From assembly GCA_964034945.1 (NCBI GenBank), contig OZ035960.1, positions 71,288,585 to 71,352,584 on the forward strand: a stretch of DNA of 64,000 bases, read 5' to 3'. Within the stretch, counting starts at the first letter, position 1. Each line of letters opens with the position of its first letter. A model generated the notes under the pieces. The model did no database searches. It saw only the letters and a list, made by a program, of their open reading frames with translations, and was not told the origin of the DNA. The stretch is from Chrysopilus asiliformis (taxonomy: Eukaryota > Arthropoda > Insecta > Diptera > Rhagionidae). A program made the translations under genes and the position numbers. Shown one piece after another: positions 56,459 through 64,000 of the stretch.

Positions 56459-57240
56459 TTATAATTTATGTTTTAAAAAATTACGGTGTGGCAGAGGTCG
56501 TAATGAACGGTTACTGGCTGGGCTATTACTTTGTAAAACTTGACTGTGATTAGATAAAGATTTTACAGGTAGCATTTCAGTTTGAACCGGAGCAGATCTA
56601 AGAAAATGTTTATTTCTTCTAACTTCTGTGTTAAGTTTTGTCTTTACCCAATATGATCGAGGTGTCTCTGCTTTTCTTACTATACTACCTTCTACCCAAC
56701 TGTCTTTTTCTTGTACCATTACTTTTTCTCCCTCTTTCAAGTTTTTCCTTTCTACAGTTCCTCTATCATAATATTGTTTACTTCTATTTCTAATTATTTT
56801 TAGCTTTTCCTTAACATTTTCTTCTACTTTGGGCTTTAGTAGAGTGTTAGAAATAGGTAACTGAGTACGTGTAATTCTAGACATCAATAACTGAGAAGGC
56901 GACACATTTAATCCCTTCAGAGGAGTGTTTCTATACTCTAACAATGACTTGTAGAGATCCTTATGACTTTCTATGGTCTTTTTAATCAGATTTTTTCCAA
57001 TTTGAACACCTTTTTCGGCTTGGGCTCTAGATTGAGCATAATGTGGCGATGTGGTTATCAGCTCAATGCCATACTCTTTGCAAAATTTTGTAAACTCTAA
57101 AGAGTTAAATGGATTGTTATCCGAAACAAACTCACAAGGAATGCCATGTATTGAGAAAACACGCTTTAAATTACTAATGACTTCAGAAGCCGATTTAGTT
57201 TTTATTGGCAAAATTTCAAGCCAATTCGAATTTGAATAAT
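56459..57240 (-). pseudogene. Gypsy-4 integrase, 5'-truncated
   Basis: A minus-strand frame from about 57240 to 56459. It has FSIHGIPCEFVSDNNPFNSLEF (second catalytic Asp) and QAEKGVQIGKNLIKK (Glu), then NVSPSQLLMSRITRTQLP, KEGEKVMVQ and RNKHFLRSAPVQ. It aligns by eye with the Gypsy-3 integrase (same clade, clearly different sequence). The first Asp and everything upstream are missing. About 290 bp of untranslated sequence separates it from its polypurine tract and LTR. Confidence 0.82.
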
Positions 57241-57845
57241 TTTTATTGGATCTCGAGTATATAAAAGCACTAACATTAAAATAAACTTAAAACCGAATCT
57301 TAAATTAAACCAGACTTCAGATAACGAGAATCCAGCCTCCGAAGTACAAAAATTTTCAGATTTGAAAAAAAGTATGATGCTTGAAATTAATATAATTACA
57401 TTGCTATTGTGTAATACAAAAATTGTAGAAATATATATGAAATATTATAGAATTTTTATCCATTATTGTATAAAAAAAAACATTCTAAACAAATTGTAAC
57501 AAAATCATATAGAACTTTAAGAAAAAACGACTCAGGAGAGTCTTTAGATTAAGGGGGGAGGAGTTACGTTCCCAGACTTCACTTCCGTTTAACAAAAAAT
57601 ATAAAAAATTATAACATCGTCAAATTCCATAAATAATGAAATTTGACGAGCTTTTCAATAAGTTAAAATAATTTCAAGTGATGGGAATTGATTGAAAAGC
57701 AATTCTAACCGGATGCATACCAGACGGCAACCGTTCTCACGATAATTTTGCTTATTCAACAATTAAGCAAAATGCATCGATTCTAATATTAAAAATATAA
57801 TTAATATAATCAGTCTTGACTTAAGTCTGGGACGGTCGGCTAGTT
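57241..57845 (+). other. AT-rich remnant with possible polypurine tract and LTR start
   Basis: AAGGGGGGAGGAG at 57552-57564 is followed by AGTTACGTTCCCAGACTT, reminiscent of gypsy-type LTRs starting AGTTA. A matching inverted AAGTCTGGGACGG is near 57822. Together with 55803-55992 this could be the 3' end of a plus-strand gypsy element disrupted by Gypsy-4. No coding frame could be supported. Confidence 0.3.
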
Positions 57846-58277
57846 ATGAAGATTAAAACTTTCGATTTCACCGATAGATACGCTTATATGTCGCGAGGAC
57901 ACTCAGTCTTCACGTACGTACACTTAACGCACTGTGTGCTAGAAAATGTAACCAAAAAAACGGCTAATTTCGGTGATTTAGTTGGTCAAAACGTGTTCGG
58001 GACACGAGCCTCCGATAAAAAATTTTATCACGTCGGGGTCACCAATTGTGGTGGCTGTGTGTCCGAATTACCAAATAAAAGTCCGTCGATTGATTTATAC
58101 AAGTTTATTAGATCACGATCCAGACAAGACTCTGGTGTTATCACAGATTTTATTCTCTCTTACTATTATCCTATCAAAGTTACGTTACGGTACAACGAGG
58201 AAACAAAAGAAGCAGCACAATGCACAATAGCAAGTGCGCGCTTGGTAACATCAACGCTTCTAACAATTTTACGTTGA
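57846..58277 (+). CDS. 143-codon ORF, function unknown
   Basis: ATG at 57846 (M-K-I-K-T-F-D-F) to stop 58277. The composition is ordinary and protein-like, with FGDLVGQNVFGTRAS and VTNCGGCVSELPNKSPSIDLYKF segments and two CxxC-like cysteines. I recognise no domain, signal peptide or membrane segment. It sits between an LTR-like remnant and the 122-bp satellite, so it may be a transposon fragment. The lack of stops over 430 bp in AT-rich DNA is mild support for past coding. Confidence 0.3.
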   Translation: MKIKTFDFTDRYAYMSRGHSVFTYVHLTHCVLENVTKKTANFGDLVGQNVFGTRASDKKFYHVGVTNCGGCVSELPNKSPSIDLYKFIRSRSRQDSGVITDFILSYYYPIKVTLRYNEETKEAAQCTIASARLVTSTLLTILR

Positions 58278-58329
58278 ACAATTAATGTTACAGTTACTTA
58301 ACAAATCCGAAAATAATAAAATGAAATTC

Positions 58330-59000
58330 GAATGTTCTCGGTGTTGCCACAGGATAATCACGTTATCCTTACAGGACCTTCCGTTATCCTTACAGACTTT
58401 TTAATGGCAGATTCGGATTTAGCGACCTCAAAAACCCCCAGAATAGATTTTTTTCCGGAAAATTTGGAGAAAAGGATAATCACGTTATCCTTACAGCACC
58501 TTCCGTTATCCTTACTGACTTTTTAATGACAGATTCGGATTCAGCGACCCCAAAAACCCCCAGAATAGATTTTTTCCGGAAAATTTGGAGAAAAGGATAA
58601 TCACGTTATCCTTACAGGACCTTCCGTTATCCTTACTGACTTTTTAATCACAGATTCGGATTCAGCGACCCAAAAACCCCCAGAATAGATTTTTTTCCGG
58701 AAAATTTGGAGAAAAGGATAATCACGTTATCCTTACAGGACCTTCCGTTATCCTTACTGACTTTTTAATGACAGATTCGGATTCAGCGACCCCAAAAACC
58801 CCCAGAATAGATTTTTTTCCGGAAAATTTGGAGAAAAGGATAATCACGTTATCCTTACAGGACCTTCCGTTATCCTTACTGACTTTTTAATGACAGATTC
58901 GGATTCAGCGACCGCAAAAACCCCCTGAATAGATTTTTTTCCGGAAAATTTGGAGAAAAGGATAATCACGTTATCCTTACAGGACCTTCCGTTTTCCGTA
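58330..59000 (-). repeat. 122-bp satellite block B (about 5 units, inverted)
   Basis: GGATAATCACGTTATCC recurs at 58352, 58474, 58595, 58716, 58838 and 58960 (121-122 bp). Read on the minus strand the units contain GGGTTTTTGGGGTCGCTGA and GGAAGGTCCTGTAAGGATAA, so this is the same family as blocks A and C in the opposite orientation. It is followed by a diverged tail TTTCAAGTCAATCGGACAAG near 59068. Confidence 0.9.
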
Positions 59001-59349
59001 CAAGGACGAAGTAGTGAAAATATTGTATTGTCATCGGACTTATATAAGTGTGCAAAATTTCAAGTCAATCGGACAAGTGGAAGTGGGTCAAAATTGGGTT
59101 GCAAGATTTGATCTGACAGACAAACAAACACGAAGGCAAGCTAAATAAAAGCTTTTAGAAATTCAGAGCTTCTACTCGATGAGAATAACAAGAGTGATTT
59201 TCATCAAACCAAGTATCATCATCAGTATTGCGAATACATTTATTTGCTAAAATTTGGCGTATATTCACTATATGTGGTGTTGCTTTAAAAATAAAAGAAA
59301 ATATTTCTTTGTATTTCTGATACATCCCAAAAAAATGTCTTGAAGGATG

Positions 59350-60464
59350 TACAGTAGAACACGCTTAAATGCACATCGAATTTCGCAGAATTTTATGTGC
59401 ATTTATCCGTGTTTTGCATTTATACGTAACACGGAAGCACGGATAAATGCACATTAATGTGCAATTATGCGAGTAAAAGATAAACATGCAACTTTAATAT
59501 TCCTGTAATAAACATTTAACTTCAACAAGGCTACACAAAAACAAAGAACCTAATTAACCCTAAACCCCTAATTTTGAATCCTAACGATTTCTCAAAAGTG
59601 AGACTCAGAGTCTCATAGTATAAATATCGAAGAGAGATGTGTATTTATTTATAATTAAAGAAATATTTAGGAAATAAAAACGTTTTCTAGTCATTTTTAC
59701 GAAAATCTGAATAAATTTTACACCGAATTGCTACAATTATGTTTGTCGAAAATTGAACTTTCTCTGTGGGAGTCAAATCCTTATTGAAATGCATGATATC
59801 AAAAACAGTCCCACAGGCAAAGTAAACAATAGGCAAAGTAACCGTAAACTCACCGACGACTCATTCCTGTTCGACACCAATACAATTTCGTCATACGAAT
59901 CTAACTGTAAAAATCGTCAACGGAAAATAATCGTTTAACAGTCTTTTTTTATATGAAAATGAGTCTGTGAAGTTCATTTCTGGGTTTGCGCTACAAATTT
60001 ATAAAATATGCAATATTCTCATAATTTATTATCCTTTTTTTTGTGAGAAAAAAAATATTGTCTGCAACATATATTTAAATGAATACAAAAAATATTAATA
60101 TAATACGAATATTTACAGGCATAGTTTTTTGCATTTAATATTTGATTTGAGACTGACAGGCTCACTTCTGGGGATTAGGGTTAAGAATTCATTTTATCAA
60201 ATAAAAATAACAATAATCACTTTTTTCTGTGTAATTACATTTCATTTTTGCACATGTGCATTTAAGCGTGTAAAATTTCATATAATTTAAACTTTTGCAG
60301 ATGTGAAAATGGTTGCATTTAAGCAAGTATTGCAATTAAGCGTGTTTCATTTATCCGTGTATATTTATATGAAAAATGCTTAAAAATCCTCCATGCACAA
60401 ATTTGGCGTGCAATTACACGAGTTTTGCATTTACGCGTGTTGCATTTAAGCGCGTTCTACTGTA
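59350..60464. mobile_element. pogo/Tigger-like MITE
   Basis: CAGTAGAACACGCTTAAATG at 59352 and its inverse (one mismatch) ending 60462, flanked by TA on both sides. The CAGTAGAA... terminus with TA fits pogo-type Tc1/mariner MITEs. Both ends carry several more copies of GCATTTAAGCGTGT / CATTTATCCGTGT words (59395-59470, 60243-60450). The 1.1 kb interior has only a 61-codon frame at 59753-59938, which I do not support as a gene. Excision restores the surrounding transposase frame. Confidence 0.85.
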
Positions 60465-60768
60465 TTAACCCATTACGGGAATAATCATTAATGTTGATAT
60501 ATTGTTTTACCGTAATAAGAATTTCAGAGGGGTTAATGTCGCTTGAAGAAGTATTTGTCATAGTTTTTAAACAGTTTTCACAAACACCGTTTTTTGGATT
60601 TTCATTACGCAATATGCGGCGAAATAACTTATTGCAGCATCATTGATGTTTGTTACCCCACGGTTAGACGCGCGACTAGAAGTCGCATGCCGAATCTCAT
60701 CTCAGGGAAATCGCTCATGTAAACGCCAGTTGCATGCAAGCGGAGAAAATCGCAACTCAAGTCGTATG

Positions 60769-61447
60769 TAACCCCACGGTTAGACGCGCGACTAGAAGTC
60801 GCATGCGATTATCCCTCCTACTACGTTTTTCAATTTGACAGGTGTTGCGATTTGCTCTGCTGTCTTGCGACATTGCATGTGACTTCAGTTAAAAAATGTC
60901 AAACGCAAGAAAACAAACAAAGTTATTAGCCGCAGTAAGCTATAAAAATGATAGAAATCGCAGAAAAGTCTGCCAAAAACTATGAAGGCTCATAAATATC
61001 TTCTGTCGATGCTCCAGACTTCCGACTCGGATATATTTTCTTTTTTTTCGTGAACATACGTCGTTCGTAAATTTCTCAACTTTTTCTTCACTTCCTCGCT
61101 TGTGAGTTTCAATTCCGCGCCGATTTGTTCATACGCCTGCCTCTTGAGATCGTTTCTACGATACAATTTCGAGGCAGTCTTCTAGAGGCACTCTCTTTCC
61201 CGGCACAAATTCATTAATTTCAAAATTTCACTTCTACTCAACTTATTTTCTGCCCTTGTGAAATCAGACATAACCTTAAATGTCAAATCATTTGCAGTTC
61301 CAGTCGCAGCTCAGATTGTATGAGGTTTTTACATACGACTTGAGTTGCGATTTTCCCCGCTTGCATGCAACTGGCGTTTACACGAGCGATTTCCCTGAGA
61401 TGAGATTCGGCATGCGACTTCTAGTCGCACGTCTAACTGTGGGGTAA
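60769..61447 (-). mobile_element. Harbinger-like MADF element (inner copy, inserted into its sister)
   Basis: A 673-bp element (60772-61444) flanked by TAA on both sides (60769-60771, 61445-61447). Its ends, TIR extension (GACTAGAAGTCGCATGC) and MADF region match the outer copy but inverted. The outer copy reads GTCGTATGTAA|TAAAAAC across the insertion, and the inner copy shows the uninterrupted GTCGTATGTAAAAAC near 61330, a direct empty site. The pair makes a palindrome with arms of about 540 bp. Confidence 0.88.
61020..61271 (-). pseudogene. MADF-domain gene, inner copy (premature stop)
   Basis: ATG at 61271. It matches the outer-copy MADF frame but has TAG where the outer copy has TGG (stop at about 61194-61192). 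Past the stop the frame remains readable through the domain. Confidence 0.7.
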
Positions 61448-61504
61448 AAACATCATACAATCTGAGCTGCGACTGGAACTGCAAATGATTTGACATTTAA
61501 GGTT

Positions 61505-61738
61505 ATGTCTGATTTCTCAATAGCAGAAAATAAGTTGAGTAGAAGTGAAATTTTGAAATTAATAAATTTGTACCGGGAAAGAGAGTGCCTCTGGAAGACT
61601 GCCTCGAAATTGTATCGTAGAAACGATCTCAAGAGGCAGGCGTATGAACAAATCGGCGCGGAATTGAAACTCACAAGCGAGGAAGTGAAGAAAAAGTTGA
61701 GAAATTTACGAACGACGTATGTTCACGAGAAAAAGTAA
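61505..61738 (+). CDS. MADF (Myb/SANT-like) domain fragment of the Harbinger-like element
   Basis: From ATG 61505 (M-S-D-F-S) the frame shows EILKLINLYRERECLWKT...YRRNDLKRQAYEQIGAEL...KKKLRNLRTTYVHEKK, a near-complete MADF DNA-binding domain. Harbinger-type elements encode such a Myb-like partner that helps transposase bind DNA and enter the nucleus. The frame stops at 61738, but after a shift the usual downstream STEDIYEPSLFWYSEM segment is readable to about 61815. So the original protein was longer and this copy is truncated by an indel. No transposase is present. Confidence 0.75.
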   Translation: MSDFSIAENKLSRSEILKLINLYRERECLWKTASKLYRRNDLKRQAYEQIGAELKLTSEEVKKKLRNLRTTYVHEKK

Positions 61739-62409
61739 ATCAATGCGAGTCGGAAGTCTAGAGCATCGACAGAAGATATTTATGAGCCTTCGCTGTTTTG
61801 GTATTCAGAAATGAGTTTCATAAACAAAATAACTTTCTTTGTTTTCTTGCGTTTGACCTTTTTCAACTGAAGTCAGATGCAATGTCGCAAGACAGCAGAG
61901 CAAATCGCAACACCTGTCAAATTGAAAAACGTTGTAGGAAGGATAATCGCATGCGACTTCTAGTCGCACTTCTAACCGTGGGGTTAGTTCTCCAATGCGA
62001 TTTTCAATATTAACTGGAGGAATTTCTGTAAAATCAGCCATTTTTTTTTTGAATTTTCGTCAGCTACATTTAAACCTTTGGACTCTAAGACATCTGTTAG
62101 TCAATTTCGAAAATGTCTTGTGAATCATTCTCTGATACACAGTTTGAAATTTTTGATTCAAAAATTAGTTTTACTGATACCAATTTAGCATATATCAAAC
62201 GGAATTCTGTGAGACTTGGATTGTGTTTGTTTGCATTTCGCGCTCGTATACGGGAAAACAGTTTTCTAATGGGTCCTGGTTGAATTTTTTCCAATTAATA
62301 AAGGTTATCTCGGGATAAATGATCAACAGTTCTCTACTTATTTATAGAATAGAAGAAATTGACATTATCAAGCCACTCAAGCAAAACGGTCTCTGTTTTT
62401 GATTCATTA

Positions 62410-64000
62410 TATATATATATATATATCTATATATATAAAAATGGAAGTTTGTTTGTTGGTTGGTTGGTTTGAGATTACAAAACTCAAGAACTACTGGACC
62501 TATTTTTACTCGGTTTTTTGCAAAATGATCTGTGTTGCCAGGAGCAGGTTTTTAGCTATGTAGATTTTTAAAATTCGAAACGGAAGGTCCTGTAAGGATA
62601 ATGAAAATATCCTTTTTCCCATTTTTTCCCGGAAAAATTTGCATTATGGGGTTTTTGGGGTCGCTGATCACGAATCCGGTATTAGATTTTCAAAATTCGA
62701 AACGGAAGGTCCTGTAGGGATAATGAAAATATCCTTTTTCCCATTTTTCCCCGGAAAAATTTGCATTTTAGCTTTTTTGGGGTCGCTGATCACGAATCCG
62801 GTATTAGATTTTCAAAATTCGAAACGGAAGGTCCTGTAAGGATAATGAAAATATCCTTTTTCCCATTTTTCCCCGGAAAAATTTGCATTATAGGGTTTTT
62901 GGGGTCGCTGATCACGAATCCGGTATTAGATTTTCAAAATTCAAAACGGAAGGTCCTGTAAGGATAACGAAAATATCCTTTTTCCCATTTTGCCCCAGAC
63001 AACTTGGCATTATAGGGTTTTTGGGGTCGCTGATCACGAATCCGGTATTAGATTTATAAATTCGAAACGGAAGGTCCTTAAAGGATTACGCGAATTTCCT
63101 TTTTAAAAATTTTCTCGCAAAAAATGGCATTAAGGGGTTTGCGGGGTCGCTGATTACGAATCCGGTGTTTCAGTTTCAATAACTCTAACGAAAGATCCTG
63201 TAAGTATTACGTTGATTTTTGAGTTTTTTAAGTTGATTTTTTGGTATTCTAAATCTATATGTGCAAAAATTAATATACTCAAAAACTACTGGACCGATTT
63301 TTACTTGGTTCATTGTAAAATGATCTGCGTTGTCAGGAGCGAGGTTTTAGCTATGCTAGATTCTCAAAATTCGTAACGGAGGGTCCTGAAAGGATAACGC
63401 AAATATCCTTTTTTCCGTTTTTGCCGGGAGAAATCGGCATTAGGGGGTTTCCGGGGTCGCTGATCACGAATCCGGTATTAAATTTTCAAAAATTCGAAAC
63501 GGAAGGTCCTGCAAGGATAACGCAAATATCCTGTTTCCCGTTGTTCCCCGGAAAAATCGGCATAAGGGGGTTTTTTGGGGTTGCTGATCACGAATCCGGT
63601 GTTGGAATTTCAAAATTCTAACCGAAAAGTCCTGTAAGGATAACGCAAAAGTCCTTTTTCCCATTTTTCCCCGGAAAAATTACCATTATGTTTGAGATCG
63701 CTTAACACGAATCCGATATTAGATTTTCAAAATTCGAAACGGAAGGTCCTGCAAGGATAATCGAAATATCCTTTTTCCCATTTTTCCCTGGAAAAATTTG
63801 CGTTATACGGTTTTTGGGGTCGCTGATCACGAATCCGGTATTAGATTTTCAAAATTCGAAACGGAAGGTCCTGTAAGGATAACGCAAATATCCTTTTTCC
63901 CATTTTTTCCCGGAAAAATTTGCATTATGGGGTTTTTGGGGTCGCTGATCACGAATCCGGTATTAGATTTTCAAAATTCGAAACGGAAGGTCCTGTAGGG
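62410..64000 (+). repeat. 122-bp satellite block C, continuing past the right edge
   Basis: (TA)n at 62408-62440, then the same leader as block A (TAAAAATGGAAGTTTG, ACTACTGGACC) and tandem units; GGATAA-type anchors at 62596, 62718, 62840 and 62962 are 122 bp apart. Units after about 63060 are more diverged. A second leader-like segment (CTCAAAAACTACTGGACCG) at 63279-63400 restarts the array, suggesting two elements in tandem. About 11-12 units are in view. Peptides of 66 codons predicted here are repeat artefacts. Confidence 0.9.

Larger units (their letters stand above)
60653..61986 (+). mobile_element. Harbinger-like MADF element (outer copy)
   Basis: CCCCACGGTTAGACGCGCGA at 60656 and inverse CTAACCGTGGGG ending 61983, flanked by TTA on both sides (60653-60655, 61984-61986). 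Without the inner copy it is about 650 bp. It carries a MADF-type frame at 61505-61738 on the plus strand. The TTA duplication and a MADF/Myb-like accessory protein both fit PIF/Harbinger. It is interrupted at 60769-61447 by a second copy of the same family in the opposite orientation. Confidence 0.85.
59155..62400 (-). pseudogene. P/THAP9-like transposase, C-terminal half, decayed and interrupted
   Basis: Minus-strand pieces in order: about 62400-62340 (LLEWLDNVNFFYSINK), 62294-62097 (GPIRKLFSRIRARNAN, PSLTEFRLIYAKLV), 62041-61987 (MADFTEIPPVNIENRIGEL), 60652-60465 (DAAISYFAAYCVMKI, CENCLKTM after a frameshift) and 59349-59155 (HPSRHFFGMYQKY to stop 59155). The gaps are exactly the Harbinger-like element (60653-61986) and the pogo-like MITE (59350-60464); removing either restores the local frame. 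The layout (TEFR block, YFA-Y block, CxxC, hydrophobic tail) fits the C-terminal part of P/THAP9 transposases. Family assignment is moderate. It may be the other half of the fragment at 37698-39020. Confidence 0.55.

Noticed and set aside
59753..59938. 61-codon frame inside the pogo-like MITE
   Set aside because: Too short, no transposase similarity, and the element looks non-coding.

Overview
The window reads as intergenic or heterochromatic DNA from an insect, most likely a higher fly (Diptera). The sequence support is AT-rich eukaryotic DNA made almost wholly of insect-type Ty3/Gypsy, BEL/Pao and Jockey-like retroelements and cut-and-paste transposons. It also has mini-me/DINE-like repeats built around a (CAGACAGACGGA)n microsatellite and ending in a TATACCC...GGGTATA stem. 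No confident host gene, tRNA or rRNA gene was found. The only host-gene candidate is a weak two-exon reading frame near 7.7-8.0 kb.

Layout. 1-5.4 kb: Gypsy-1 on the minus strand (pol to left edge, gag, leader, primer binding site, start of an LTR); its pol is split by a 1.6 kb terminal-inverted-repeat (TIR) element flanked by AATT. 5.4-9.1 kb: remainder of that LTR plus unassigned AT-rich DNA. 9.14-37.44 kb: one complete BEL/Pao element (BEL-1, minus strand) with a 5-bp target duplication CCAAC. Its left LTR carries a 67-bp minisatellite expanded to about 74 units (7 in the right LTR), and was then split by a complete Gypsy element (Gypsy-2, 14.75-28.60 kb, duplication AGTA). Gypsy-2 in turn received a mini-me-like element in one LTR, a TTAA-flanked MITE in the other, and a small TIR element in pol. 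BEL-1 gag is split by a TTA-flanked PIF/Harbinger-like MITE.

37.4-41 kb: decayed P/THAP9-like transposase (N-terminal half), short tandem repeats and a 122-bp satellite. 41-55.6 kb: a deep nest. A truncated BEL-2 (minus) ends in a chimeric integrase. Its remaining LTR is split by Gypsy-3 (175-bp LTRs, duplication AAATC). Gypsy-3 has one long gag-pol frame, interrupted by a TA-flanked mariner relic and a TTAA-flanked piggyBac relic. BEL-2 abuts a 5'-truncated Jockey-like ORF. 55.8-58.3 kb: small Gypsy fragments (including the 3' end of Gypsy-4) and an unrecognised 143-codon frame. 58.3-64 kb: inverted and direct blocks of the 122-bp satellite, a decayed C-terminal P/THAP9-like frame (minus), a pogo-like MITE, and a Harbinger-like MADF element that received a second copy of itself.

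How it fits together: the order of insertion can be read from intact target duplications. In seven places, removing an insertion plus one duplication returns a continuous reading frame or an unbroken LTR, so most boundaries here are set by internal evidence and not by similarity alone. The less ordinary signals are four covarying hairpins in the Gypsy-2 leader, seven GPYxxPE repeats in its Gag, the higher-order LTR minisatellite, an extra ORF after BEL-1 pol, a 30-codon in-frame repeat in the BEL-2 leader, and a self-nested MADF transposon.
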